Origin: Chamaea fasciata
Lineage: Eukaryota > Chordata > Aves > Passeriformes > Sylviidae
Direction: 5' to 3'
Length of the DNA stretch: 64,000 bases
Assembly: GCA_029207755.1 (NCBI GenBank)
Contig: JARCOQ010000005.1
Span: forward strand, 61,577,414-61,641,413
The position numbers were made by a program, and so were the translations under genes. Position 1 is the first letter of the stretch. Each line of letters opens with the position of its first letter. Shown here in pieces: positions 34,180 through 46,426 of this stretch. The notes below the pieces were generated by a model. The model made no database searches, had not been told where the DNA came from, and was given only the letters and a program-made list of their open reading frames with translations.

Positions 34180-34950
34180 TGCATGCTTCTCACTGTTGTA
34201 TTTTTGCCCCAATTAGCATATTTTAAAGACAAGCCTTTTTTTAAAAAAAAAATTCTGCTATCTGCCTGAACTGTTCTCAAGCTTTGAACTTTTCCATCCT
34301 TTCTATTGATTATGGCCAAGTGACCCATATTTAAAAAGCATTTACAATAAAATTATAGCACTTTCTTTTGTGCTGCCGGCTTTCCCAGTGAAAAGCTAAA
34401 ATGTTTTAAAATTGTCACTTTTTGACAGAGGTAATGGCTGTAATATATTTAGTCTCTTCCCCCTTGTTGTGCTTAAAATGGCTATGCTAATAAAGGGCAC
34501 AGCTGTCGATACTTTATGGCCTGCTGGGGGGAAGAGGGGGAACGAAGGCAAAAAACAGATTGACTGTGTGTCAACAAATGCAGCTGGGAAAGAAAAAAAG
34601 AAGCCCCTTGAAGGCCCCTGCAACTTAAAGTCCAAGATAAATGATGTCCCTATGCTTAAAAAAAAAAAAAAAATGGAGGTTGGAATTCAATAAAGGGGAA
34701 CTGAAAAGGAAACTGCTTAAAACTGAAAGCCTTTTCTCTGCCTCTAGACAGCTTACAAGAGAAATGAGCAAAACTGACCACAGAAAGAGGGTGAGCGGCC
34801 AAGAAAGAAAACAAAAGCCTATCCTGGAAAATATATTGCATCAAAGAATTATCTGAAGTGCACTGCGGCTGGCGGGCGGAGCGCGTACAGTTTAATGGAG
34901 ACGCAACAACTTTTACACGCCGCTCGCTGACTCTGGGGGAGCGGGCAGCT
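34180..34950. promoter_or_regulatory. Suspected conserved element with a small CpG cluster
   Basis: Unique AT-rich sequence with motif-like words ('cacagctgtcgatactttatggcc', 'caacaaatgcagctggg') leads into 34,861-34,946. There CpG is locally dense ('gcggctggcgggcggagcgcg', 'acgccgctcgctgactc') although the surrounding DNA is CpG-poor. An enhancer or an orphan promoter is possible. No TATA box or matching exon is seen. Confidence 0.3.
34658..34673. repeat. A16 homopolymer
   Basis: A run of 16 A bases in intergenic DNA; no retroposon body is recognised beside it. Confidence 0.75.
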
Positions 34951-37051
34951 TTGTGCCAGGGAGGGAAAAGGGGAGCTGGAATCATTCGTATCAAAGCAGT
35001 AATAGGGGGACACAAGGGCAGTGGGGTGATGGTGGGTGTCCTTCCCTGGGGAGCTGGGCTGGGCTGTTTCCATGGCTTGTGCTTGGCCACGGAGACTCAC
35101 GGCTTGGGGCCGCTCCTGAGGCAAGGAGAGAGCAACAGCAGGGCTGGAAGGGGTGCAGGGATGGGCAGCTGGAATTAATGCGGTGAGGAAATGGCAGCAT
35201 TGGGTGCAAACCTGCGAGAATCTGGCGGTTTTCATTCCCCAGGTCGTGAGGCAGCTGGTTTGCATGGAGGCAAACTCCTAACAAAAGAGCAAGTGGCAGG
35301 GAGCCATTTGTTCATTGTCATTTCTTGGACGATTATGGAAGATGAGGACAGTTTTTCCCAGCCTAAGGCAAAACGCCTCTGTAAGTGTGGCTTGTGTTTC
35401 CCAGAGATGTCCTGAGAGCATGGCCTGGCTGCACCAGTGGCACCAGAGCTGCTGTATCCACCTGCTGAGAACCAGGGTCCAGGCATTCCTACTGCCTGTT
35501 CTGGGCCTGGAAAGAGGCTCCCTGGAAAATAAACCCTTGGCAGCAGGCAAGGCCAGGAGAGCTGGTGAGCCTACAAATTACCTCTGCTTCTGCAGTGGGA
35601 GGAGATGCAGTCTGGGATGGGGTATCCTGCTCTGAGAAACTGTCTGCTCTTCTCTCTCACTTTCCCACTTCTGTCATCCTTTACTCCCACCACTTTTTAA
35701 AATTTATTTTTCATTCAAGGCCTTTTTTTTTCCTCATGTGTTGCTCCCATTGAAGAACATCTGGAAAAGGAAATCAAATGGAAAGAAAGAGCTCTCTGTT
35801 TTACTCAGTTCCTCAATTTTTGCATGTGTGTATGTATTCCCTTTAACCTCTGCAAATTCTTTAAAAATGGGAGGAAGGAAAAATAAGTAACTGAAGACAA
35901 GGCAAAATCAGGAAATTGAAAAAAATCCTGAAATGAAATGGAGCAGTCATGTCAAATTTTTACTAAAGCAGCAGGACATTAAAATGGCATAGAAAGTTCT
36001 CATTTCCTTCTGTAATTGTTTGAAAGAGTTTTAAAAGGCCATAATTTTTACTATTCTTGCTAGATTTCACTCTATAAAATTTTTGCACCATTAGAGATCA
36101 ATACCTCCCAGTGATGCTGTGTTTGTGGGATGACCAGTTTGGCTTTGGTTGTCTCCAGACAAGAGTGGAATTCAGCATGGCTGATGTGCAAGAGGAAAAA
36201 CTGAAAGGTTGCTGTGCCCAAGGACAGCAGAGTTAAGAGATTCCCACACCTATAACTGCGACTGACTTAGGGAAGGTAACCTCCTTGCCTGTGACAGTGT
36301 GTCCCACTGCTTCTTTGTAGCTGACAACTGGGAAAAAATGGAGAAAGAGAGAAATACCTGAACTCTGAGCATGTGATACAACTGACGTGTTCACTGGTGT
36401 GGGTTGGGGTGATTCCACAGGCAAAGGTTCCCCTGCAGCTGGGCAGATGGGAGCACATGTGCCCTTGTGGACTAAGAGGTCGTGTTATGAGAAATAATGC
36501 TCAAGTTGTGTGGCACATGTAGCATGACCGTAAAGTAACTCAGCAGTATCTGAGCTGGAGCTGCTGTTGGAGAACATTCTCCACAGGAAAACGTCCAGTA
36601 GGGTTCTGTAAGACCTGTGGCCCCAGGGGACTCGATGTCCCATGTACTCATGATTTGGAAAACACCTGAAGGGGCTGGAGATATCACAGATCTGAGGTGT
36701 GATGGTCAAAGCCAACAAGTTATGTAGAGGCTGCACAGTCCCTGCACAGGGAGTATGTGAAAGTGCCACTTGCCACGGGGAGATTGACCCCTCCGTGCAG
36801 TGCTGGAGAGACCATGGCTGCGGCCAGCTGCCTGCCTATAACCCACGGATCTGTGGAGGCCTGGAAAACCCAGGGAGATGATTTATGATCGTGCTGCTCA
36901 GCACACTCCGGGGAAAGCTGTGTGGGAGCCAGAGCAGATGCGTCTTTGTAACTTATTCCTTGCAGACCAGCACAATTTTCCAGGGGAGATGCAAGCCTGG
37001 GATAGTGGCTGTTGAGCTCATTGACTTGCTTTTTTAAATTATCATTTGCAG

Positions 37052-37133
37052 ACTGTTTAATAGGGGCCTGGAGACACCAAGAACCACCAAGAGCCAGAGG
37101 TTCTCGACTACCAAATATCTCTGTAGGAAGAAG
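37052..37133 (+). other. Candidate unannotated gene: exon-like block 3
   Basis: 82 nt between a strong acceptor ('gacttgcttttttaaattatcatttgcag') and a strong donor (AAG|GTATGT). One base completes the Arg codon begun by block 2, then 27 codons stay open: LFNRGLETPRTTKSQRFSTT then KYLCRKK, ending in phase 0. It is rich in Arg, Lys, Ser and Thr with one Cys. No homologue is recognised. The phase fit with block 2 is what raises it above a chance splice-site pair. Confidence 0.3.
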
Positions 37134-39095
37134 GTATGTAAAACTTTCATTTATTTAATGGAGCTGAAAAAAGCTCAAAACAGTATTTCATGTGCATAAT
37201 TGGGCATTGAAGTGACAGACTGTGAGTTCTGGTGGGCTTTGCTATCATCTGAAGCTCTTTGGTTGGTCAACAAACTTTTGAACCAGGGAAGCCCTGCCTG
37301 CTGCTGTCATTGGTGTTCCACGTGCTGTGAGGGGTCTGGAGACCCTCAAAATGTCTGTGCTTTGGACCAGCTACTTCTAATGCAGGTTTTCATGTTAAAG
37401 CCTTTCACATGTGGTGTCTCCCACAGCCCTTCTAAACAACAACAACAACAAAAAATCTCAGCAAGCAGCAAATGAAACTTTACCTCGTTTTTAATATTTA
37501 TTTATAATTTCGGGCCCCTTTGGATGTTGTCCTCATTTCTGGGTCTGTCAGTTTTACTGGTTAAGGTTGTCAAGATATTGTATCTCAGCCAGAGCCTGAC
37601 CTTTGAGACTGGTGTTAGTTCTCTTATTTTCAATCCACGTGGTGTATCGGTGCCTCTGCCTCCCTCCAGGCTCTACTGCTCTCTGCTGGTCTTCTTCCAT
37701 TGCCTGTGGGTTTCTCAGAGGTGTCAAGTCACCTAAAATTTAACTAAAGGAGCCAGGGACGGGGGGGGGGAAGGTTCAAGTGTGCTCTTTGCCTTTATAT
37801 GACGGGAAAAAGGGTTTGGGGTCAAGCTGATACCTTCTTATGTGCTATCAGGATCTGGGCACAGATTTGTAGGAAATAGGTTTTGCTTATTCTTGTGTGC
37901 AGCAGCGGAGGGTCTTTTTCAACAGTTTCTTTCAGTAATTGTTTTGTCCTTCTCATAACACCAGCACTGTTTGGAGGCACATCCCATCCTTTCCCTGTGT
38001 GCCTTCTGGTGGTTTTAAATCTGCTGGCCAGTTTGAAATGCATCTGTCAGCACAGTGAGGGTGTCAGAGATACATCAATCCCGTGTTAATGAAAATCTGT
38101 GCTCTAGAAGAAAAGAGAGGTGCAGAATAGACCCCCTCCAAGGGAAAGGCTCCTGTACATGCTTGCAGTTTGCTGGAGAATTTCCCATGCAAATACCTCA
38201 GCTCAGCCAGGCCACAGGTCCCCATAAGACAAACATCTGCAGGAGGCCAGATGTTAACCCTTCCAACGCACCACAGCAGGGTTTCTCTGCTTCCACCCTG
38301 CTCCTTTTCCTCTCCCTTCTCTCCCACAAACACAGTCACTGGCTTTACCTTGCCAGATGATGTTTAGAGGTGAGTTTATGGATGCTTAGAGGACATCTGG
38401 GAGATGTGCTAGAGCTCAGGGCTGCACCTAAGGCAGATGTCTCCTGGATGCTTTGCTCTAGAAAGCAGGTCAGCCCCCCTGGGAAACCTATCCTGGGAGG
38501 AATCACTCATCCTGCAGGGCTTTCCATCTCTACACTGACTCCAGAGCAACCTGCAGCAGATCAGAGACCTGTTTTTCTGACAATCAAACCCCCAAGTTTA
38601 ATTTTAATACTGAGTCTAACTCTGGTAGTTAGATCCCAAGGCCTCCTCCCAGCAGATGGTTTTCCAGGTGAATAAGGAAGGCTGTTCTGCCCTGCAGCAA
38701 ACCCTGAGCTGCCTGGTGAGGTGTGAGATGCTGCAGCCAAGGAGCCCAGAGGGACTGTGCCACCCTTGCCCACACTGTGACCATGGTCACCTCGTGTTTC
38801 CAGCTGGGAAAGGAGCTCCCATACACAGAACCCGAGAGAGATACACGCACACAAATGCACACGTGGGTGCCCAGGTGTATTTTTAGCTCTGCTGCCAACC
38901 TTTCAGAACAAGTTATGAGATGGCTAAGGGGGATTTGGTCCAGACTTGTGTCTCTGCCACAATGCCAGGCTCTGAATCAGCACTGGGCAGGTTCTTCCAC
39001 CCTCAGCTTGCCCTTAGCTGAGGACAGCAGCTGCAGGAGCAATCTGCGGTGTGAGTAACTGCAGCGTGCAGCTCTGAAATACCTTCTGCCTGCAG
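37134..39095 (+). other. Intergenic sequence (intron of the candidate gene if real)
   Basis: 2.0 kb with no recognised coding sequence. It includes a (CAA)n-type run at about 37,437-37,450 and a G10 run at 37,761-37,770. The higher-GC stretch at 38.1-39.0 kb carries several overlapping short open frames without domains. Confidence 0.5.
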
Positions 39096-39615
39096 ACCGT
39101 TCTATCACCCCAATGGAAGTTGAGCAGATTGCCAAGGGAGGATGTCACAGTGCAGGATCCCAGAACTGTGAAAGGATTTAATCCAAACATTTGAAGGAGT
39201 CAGCCAGTTGGATCCGGAAGGAGGGACACTGGTGCAAAGTCCTTGCTGGGTCTCTGATGCTCAGAAATCTTCCTAACAATCCCTGTGTCATGAATGCTTT
39301 GGTGAGGAACCATAGAAAAATACCAAAAGTATGTAATGCAATAAGGTGTTTGGGGTCACAGGGGACACCTTGCAAATCTAGAAATTAGGCATTTGCATGT
39401 AAAAAACTCCAAAATTAAAAAAAAAGGAAAACATTTGTAGCTTCTTTTAGCTGCAACCTAAACTTTATGCTAAGTTAAATCTCCCAGCCCTGGGCTGATC
39501 TCTGTAGCCCCTCCAGGGTTTTCAATGCATCCAACAATGAAAGTGAAATCCAATCCCATCCAATTAGAGGAAAATGAATGGCTCATCTACAATAAATGGG
39601 CTCTGAATAACAATA
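39096..39615 (+). other. Candidate unannotated gene: exon-like terminal block 4
   Basis: After the acceptor 'ataccttctgcctgcag' the phase-0 frame continues for 32 codons (TVLSPQWKLSRLPREDVTVQ, then DPRTVKGFNPNI) to TGA at 39,192-39,194. AATAAA follows at 39,591-39,596. Joined to blocks 2 and 3 from the 32,792 ATG, the product would be 78 residues, basic, with no obvious membrane segment. The 3' sequence from 39.4 to 39.9 kb is unique and may be conserved. Without transcript data this stays a hypothesis. Confidence 0.28.
39591..39596 (+). terminator. AATAAA signal after candidate block 4
   Basis: Canonical AATAAA in 'ctacaataaatggg', about 400 nt after the candidate stop codon. Downstream GT-richness is not strong. 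Confidence 0.3.
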
Positions 39616-39619
39616 AGCC

Positions 39620-42600
39620 AACAAGAGAGCAATGAACTGGAGACAGAGTACAATCTTCCTGAATGTTAATCGACAACTAACTCCACAAGCTTCTTAGAGG
39701 TGGAAAGAATTGGAGGAAAATAGATTAGGGAGGCTTTAGAGCACATTGCCTCTTAACTGCTTAGGCCTCACATTTTTACCTAAATACAAGAATGTTTCTA
39801 ATGCTGCCTTTTACAGGGTGAAGGGTGTGTGTATGTGTGATGGGGTGTTTGCTCTCAAAGTTAAATGTTTTCAATTAACTTATAATTTGACATGGTAGGT
39901 CCTACTGTATACCTTCTAGCATTATCTCATTGTTTCACTTATTCAGAAGGCCATTTTTAAAATTGCAAAGTAAAATGGCAGAAGCCTTGGAAAATGCTTT
40001 CTGTAGATCTGAGGAATGGGGCTGAATGAGTCCAGGAGTTAGCCTGAGACTGAAAATAAGCTGGAGAGGTGAAAGGATAAGGAAAACCCTTCAGTTCAGT
40101 GGTTCAAGAGCTGTCTGTACACACAGCTCCCCCGGTGCTGCTTCTTGGTCCCCCCTAGACACCTTTTCACTTATCAAGGCCTGAAATACCTGCAGAGCAG
40201 CTCAGCTGCTGCTTTCCACTTCCCTCAGCCCCACAGGTAATTTTGTAAAGACAGGGAAGATGCCAGGTGTCCTGACCCATCACTAAGAAGCTCCCACAGG
40301 CACACAGGCTCCATATCCAAGGCAACAAGGTCTCACCCGGCTGAGTTGCATTGCCCATCCTCTCTACTCACCCTATTAAATCCCTAATAACCTTGGGGGT
40401 TTTATCCCCTCCAGAGAGGCAGAGAGCTTATTCAGCTTGCCCAGCACTGCCACCCCCTCCTGCCAGCCTTCATCCACAGGAGCCAACTCAGAGCCCAGAG
40501 ACTAGGTGAGAGCAGGCTGACCTCACTGCAGGCTGGGCACCCACCTCAGCTATGGGGGTGGAGGGTTGATCCTCTGGGAAGCAGAGTTCCCCAGCACTGG
40601 TGCTGCCACAGAAGATGGTGTGGAGAGGTCCATGCAGAAAACAGAACGGAGTAACTTTTAAAGTGAATGATGCTTTAAGTTTTATCTTTTTCATTTATTA
40701 TATTAGCAGGGTTTCATGTGTTGCATTCTTTATCACAAAGGTCTTCCCAGAAGCAGCTCCTAACTAGCTGTCTTGTGGTCTAAAAAGCTGGCAAACAGGT
40801 CCACAGGAAACCAAAGTGTGTTCTTTCTCTGCGAGATGGAATGAAGAGAGGAGCTATATCTCCCTTTCCCTCTCCTGATCTGCTGTACAAGCAAAGGGTC
40901 ATTTGTTGTATTCTTTCAGAGCAGTAAGTATTTGATAGGCATATAGATAAGCTATTAAGTAATATACATGCAGAGCTAAAGGGGATTTGGAAGGGAGAAT
41001 TATCAATTTGCAAATTAAATTGCAATTTTGTCTTGGCAGCATTAAAATAAATTTCCAAAGACCATTGTCTACTTGAACAAAGAAAGGAAAGGAACTGTTA
41101 GAAGCAGTTTACACAGCTCAGATATGAGGGGCTGTGTGTGTAAATAAGCCCAGTGTTGGTGCTCAGCATGTAGCACAGAGAACACATTTGCTGCAGTGTG
41201 CCGGGCATGCTCTGGCCAGCACTTGGGAGTAACAACACACCCTGTTAAAGCTTAGCATAGAGAGCAAGAGATACCAAAGGAATTTCAAATTTCACAAATG
41301 CGTTTTTTCTAAAAATTAATTTTAACCGTGGGACAGGACAAGGCAGTGGCCAATAGAAACCCCTAGGTTTGGCCATTTCGGGACAAAATGCTGTTCCTTT
41401 CCCTTTCAGCATCCTCAAAGCACCATCATCCTTCCCCCACCTTGCCTTATTCCCTCAGCAGGAAACACAGAGCTTTTGCCAGAGTCTCCCACCTTGTTTT
41501 GTTTCACGGCTTTGGCTGCCACTAACTGCAAAAGTGATTCTTTGGTTAGCTGGGGATTTTCAATACAAGAGGGTTCTTCTGCAAGTCCTGGGAAAAGCTA
41601 GGAGTGCTTTGCTCCCCGGATAAGGTGCAGTATAACATTTAGACCAGGCCCAGGCACCTTAAGAAGCATTAAAAATCTTAGCACTTTAGCCTTATTGTGC
41701 AAAACTGCATGGCTTTATGCTCATTGTATGACAAAAAGGGAATGGCACCAACAGGTTAAATTGTTGGTTATAAAGCCAGATTCTGGTAACCCAATTTATC
41801 CCAAAGAGCAACATCTGTTCCTCATGGTTGTGCCTGTGGAGACAGGGGTACTGCTTATGTAACAACTGCTGCTTATTGTGGGGGGTCACACTGAAGCTAC
41901 AAGGTAAGGACAATTCAGATGAAAAAAAAAAACCAATATTCTGTGAGAGTTTCAGAGCAGTCATTGTCATTTAGAGGAGCAATATCCTGTGAAAACAAAT
42001 TCCCTTTTCATAGGTGCTCATCACATTTTCATTTTCTGGCAGAACCAGCTCCACTTGCTCCAAAGCACTGCAGCCCAAGGTCTGATGTCCATTTTCTTTT
42101 GGCACTGGACCACCTCTCCCAAGAGGATCTGCACCAGGAGCTCCTAGGAGGCTCCAGCCCCTGCTTCAAACAGTGGGCAGCTGAGATGCCCAGTGGATGG
42201 ACAACCTTCTCTCAGCCTGGAGTACTTCCCCACTGGAGACTTCAACATCAGCCCTGGGGTAAGGTTGGCTGTGGTTTGGAGGTTTAGGGCTGTCCCCATG
42301 TCCCCATCTCCCTGTGACCTCTGGGTGACTGCCTGGCCTGCAGCAAGCTGGCTGTGACATTGGCAGAAAAGCACTCAGAACTTGCTTACAGCATAAAGCT
42401 TAGCCTTGCTCAGATATAGAGAGAGCTCTCTGCTGAGATCTGTGCTTGTGGGATTGATGTTCCCTCTCATATTTTGTATTCCCAACCTGCTGAAGAGGCT
42501 GATGCCCAGAGCAGAGAGCAAGGCCAGCAGTACCCTGGCACTCTCACAGGACTGCCCCCCTGGAACAAAGCGCTGTTTGACATCAGCTTGGGCGGCCCAT

Positions 42601-45280
42601 GGCTCCCCATGGGGATCTCGTTCATCTCAGAGAAAAATCTGGCAAATTTTTGCCTTTTCTGTCCTGACATTAGTGACTGTTCCCATGTCAGGAGGGGTAA
42701 GTCAGGGACAGAATGAGTCAGATCCTGCAGCTCCCAGCACAGTGCTAAGGCCAGACACTTTTCTCCTGACAAGCTTTATGAATGTTGCATAATTTGTAGA
42801 TTAATAATTAATAACTAACTCCTCCTATTTGAACCTACTTTTGCTTTCCTCTCTGTTGTTGACCGTTTGGGAAACCAAGCTGGGTGAAAAAGCATTATAA
42901 ATAAGGTAAAAATTGCACTTGGGTAGTTCTTGGAGGAGATGGATGCTCAGATGATTTTTCTAATACTGACATGAAGGCTTTTACTGACACCAGGAATATC
43001 AGAAGTCTGAAAGGGAGCTCTTACTGGGAAGCATATCATTTAGTAAGTAATACTTAGAAAGAAAAGGATCTGTTTTAGAAGAACACTGGTCTGGATGGAG
43101 GTTTTATGTGCTGAACTGTGTTGTACACATGGGAACAAAAGTGGCTCTATGAGGATAGGAGATACTGCTCTACCATGAGAGCAGATGTACCTGTCATGGC
43201 ATCTATGCCCAGGAGATGGTGGGGTTTAACATTTCTCACTTCAGTTATCCCACTGAAAAAATGGAAGCAAATTTCTGTCTGTGATTCCCAGAGGGCTTTA
43301 CAAAGGGAGCCAAGGCTCAGGCCAGAGGTGGCCCTTTGAGCTGAGGTGTAAAACAGTCATTGCAGTGCCCAGCTCCTTTTTTAACTTCAGGCACTCACCA
43401 TCTCACACATTTATCGTATAAACCCATGTTGTTTAGATGCAGATGTATTCCTGATACTGTCTTTCAAAGTCTCTTGGTAAACCTTTCTGCAATCAGCTCA
43501 CTTTTATTGGTGTGACTGACTCTATCAACAGTGGCAGACACTTGTTCCCTTGGATCTCGTAGGGGAGCTCAGCGTCCATACCCAGTGCGTCCATCCCCCT
43601 CCCAGAATTCAGGAACTACCATAACACCGGAACACTCCTACAGCACCACCGTCAGCAGGAAGCTCAAACTCAAACCCAGCTTTTCTAACATGCAGCTCTC
43701 TCTGCTGCATCTTTATTAGCTGTAGCACTGCAGGAAGGAACATCTCAGATCTTGATGTGCACCTTTTCTCCACTCAGCTTGCCTGAAAAGAGAGATTTTA
43801 GCATATCTTTGTCCTGGGCCAGCCAGGATTTAGTCTGCAATCTCCTGCTGCCCCCTCCACTTTCTGAGGTGTTGCAGGCCTGCCACATCCTTAGAGGCTG
43901 CCAGAGCATAGCACAGTTCATTTGAATTTGAATAAAGTACTGAACTTTATTTTGAGCCCTAAAATTCAAATCAGAATGCGATGTGCGCACACCTGGAGGA
44001 TGTGCATTTCAGAAAGAGCCACTGAGCCCTTTTTTAGAGCTGTCCATGTTTCCCATCTCTCTGGTTTAATCATCTGGAGAGCAAATGCTGAAAAAAAAAA
44101 TTTAAAAAAGCCTCTGCATTAAAACATTTCCCAAAACATGGACCTCACGGAGAGATTTTCACTGGCATTTTTCTGTGACAGGGAAAAAGAGACTTCTTAG
44201 ACAATATATCTTTTTCATCAGAATAAAATTTTGGTTAACTCAGAGAGGCTACCCTAAATATCTTAGGTTTAAGAAAAAAAAAAAAGATAAAAAAGGGGCA
44301 ACACCCTCCCCCCCCCCCCCCCCCAACCAGTGAAGTTTAATCCCAACTAAGATTTTGACAATTTGGGCAGAGCTCTGTTTTTTCGGAAACACAGTCAAAA
44401 CTGAACATTTTCTCAAAGTTTGCTGTAGGAAAATGGCTGCCACATTTAGTGGGTGCCGCAAAAAATCCCCAATAGTTCATGAGAGAGAGAGAGAGAAAAA
44501 CAACCATCTTGTCCCTGGAGTTATCCAGGACTCCAAATTTGCCAGACTCACCAGGTAATCCTTCTTTCAGCAGAGGTTTGCAGAGAAACTATCAAGCCAA
44601 TCAAAGAATAATAAAAACATTAATTATAGGCTTTGTCTCCCTACAGAACACAAGAACTTTAACGCCTCTTGCAGGGATTTATCACACAGGAGAATGTGGT
44701 ATATTTTTATTGCTCTTTCTTGCTCTTTTACCCATCAAATACTGGGGTTTTCCAAACATGATGCTCTGAAAGCCTAAATCCTTAGCTGGTAGAAAATGGG
44801 ATCATGCAGCTAATTCCCTCTGCAGCTATCCTGATTTGCACTGGCTGCAGATCAGTCCTGTTATATTACCTAGGCACAGAGCAGAGTTGCTTTAATTCTT
44901 TAGTCTTGTTTGATTTCAATTTCAAAAATAAAACTGTCTTACAAAGTACATGCTTACAAGTGAGTCAAAACCCATTACACGGAAACTATTTAATTGTAAG
45001 CAGGTTTGATCAGCTTTCCTATGATAACATCTTCTGATATTGGTGTCTCTTTCTTGTTCAGGCTTAAAACTTCACTAGCAAAATCTCCTTGTATTCCTTT
45101 GAACTCCCCTGGGAGATTAAAAAAAAACAAAATAAACCAAAAAAAACCCCCAACCCTCCAGTTAACACTCCGTCATTTCATTTTTAAAGGTCATGCTTAG
45201 AGCTGGCAGTTGTTATAGGAGCTGTCCTCTGTAAAGAAAAGTCTTAACTAGCCAGGCACAGACTTAACCTCAACATGGAA
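39620..45280. other. Intergenic sequence without a recognised gene
   Basis: 5.7 kb of mixed-composition DNA. Simple sequence includes GT-rich 'gtgtgtgtatgtgtg' near 39.83 kb, A-rich sequence and a C17 run near 44.27-44.32 kb, and (GA)n at about 44,481-44,496. Open frames up to 128 codons (42,406-42,792) overlap open frames on the other strand and show no domain. I recognise no RNA gene or repeat family. Confidence 0.5.
44308..44324. repeat. C17 homopolymer
   Basis: A run of 17 C bases preceded by A-rich sequence and an AAAAGGGG step. Long C/G runs are prone to sequencing and assembly error, so the true length is uncertain. Confidence 0.8.
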
Positions 45281-45289
45281 AAACTAACA

Positions 45290-46270
45290 TTGTCACTAGG
45301 ATATGGAGAAACCATGGTGAAGAGCTAGCAACAGCCAGGCCACAGCAGAATGAGCAGTCGGCATCTGCTCGGTGGGCCTTTATCATGCAGTGTTGTATGT
45401 ACGATTCAAAACGCACAGGACGATTGTTGGAATGATGTAGACAAATTGACTCAAATTAGTTTAGCATGGGCCACGCAAAGTTTAAGCCTGTTGAGCCCAG
45501 GCACATAGCAACAGCTCGGCGAGGCCCCGCGCTCGCGGCGCAGGCACACAACGGGCACGGCAGCCCACGGTCGCGGCGTTTGCCTTTGTGCCTCCTGCCC
45601 CCTTTTCTTTCCATTTTGCCTGCCTCTAGACAGCCTTGGCAGAAGCAAACCCTGCTGAAGACCACGCTAGCACTGATAATTTTATAGAAGTACTTGTGAG
45701 CTTTAATGTCATTTTATACTTCCTTAATCTTTTGGCTGTTGCTTAATGACAAACAAATCCCCAAAGATCTGGGGCGGTGGGGGAAGATTAAAAGGATTTT
45801 GAGATTGTATTCTCTGCTTTCAGTCAAACTGTCCCAAATCCTGCCAACACAATTCTCCAGTGCCCTATGACACTCCTCCCCAGACCACCAGGAGTGAGTT
45901 TCTTATTGTATTTACAGTAATCTAATTACAACTGTTCTTCCATTCAAAGCCAGCTTTGGTATACAGACTTTAGCAAGAACTCTCCTCTAGTGCAGATGGC
46001 AAACTTTAATCTTTTAAACTAACACAGAACACCCCCTTCCCCCCAAAAAATTTCTGAAATGCCTGTGTAAGCTACTAAGATGTATTCCCCCTCCCACACC
46101 CGCCAACACTTTGCTCATCTTTTTGTTAAGTTTCTTTTGTGCCAATTTACCGCCTAAGGTAATAATAGAGTTCCTGAGAGATAATATTCTGCAAGGTTAT
46201 AAATGATGATAAAAGCAGGTTGCCTGCCAGAAAACTCCTTTTAAAAAAGATATTTCTCCAAATATGTGTA
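45290..46270. promoter_or_regulatory. Suspected conserved regulatory cluster with an embedded CpG cluster
   Basis: Nearly 1 kb of unique, non-repetitive sequence. Words typical of conserved enhancers include 'caaattgactcaaattag', 'tttacagtaatctaattac' and 'gccaatttaccgcctaagg'. A CpG-dense patch lies at about 45,515-45,578 ('cagctcggcgaggccccgcg', 'cacggtcgcggcg'). No open frame of note. It could regulate TMEM263 or RIC8B, or be an orphan promoter. Conservation is inferred from texture only. Confidence 0.33.
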
Positions 46271-46426
46271 GTTACCTTAATTTTTTAAAACTTCTATCTG
46301 TTCTTTGTAAAGAAAGAGCTATGTAGAAAAAATATAGGCTGAACATTTTACTTTAAAATTAAATAGTCATAGCTTAAAATGGTCATTACTCAAAGCCACT
46401 CAATGGAAATCTTAAAGCTGATTAAC

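Larger units (their letters stand above)
32848..37051 (+). other. Intergenic sequence (intron of the candidate gene if real)
   Basis: 4.2 kb without a recognised gene. It includes an A16 run (34,658-34,673), and unique, AT-rich, possibly conserved sequence at about 34.18-34.86 kb. That stretch passes into a small CpG cluster at 34.86-34.95 kb. Several short open frames on both strands around 35 kb overlap each other in higher-GC sequence and show no domains. Confidence 0.5.

Noticed and set aside
34656..35635. Cluster of overlapping 90-144-codon frames on both strands
   Set aside because: Locally higher GC and an encoded poly-Phe/poly-Lys from the A16 run explain them; no coherent product.
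37903..37938. Acceptor 'ttgcttattcttgtgtgcag' as an alternative last exon for the candidate gene
   Set aside because: Stays in phase but stops after 11 codons and has no nearby AATAAA; the 39,096 block is the better fit.
42406..42792. 128-codon plus-strand frame and 101-codon minus-strand frame over the same DNA
   Set aside because: Mutually overlapping on opposite strands, no family signature, no splice or polyadenylation framing.
44308..44324. C17 run as a G-quadruplex or regulatory motif
   Set aside because: A single homopolymer next to A-rich sequence; more likely a simple repeat or assembly artefact than a folded element.
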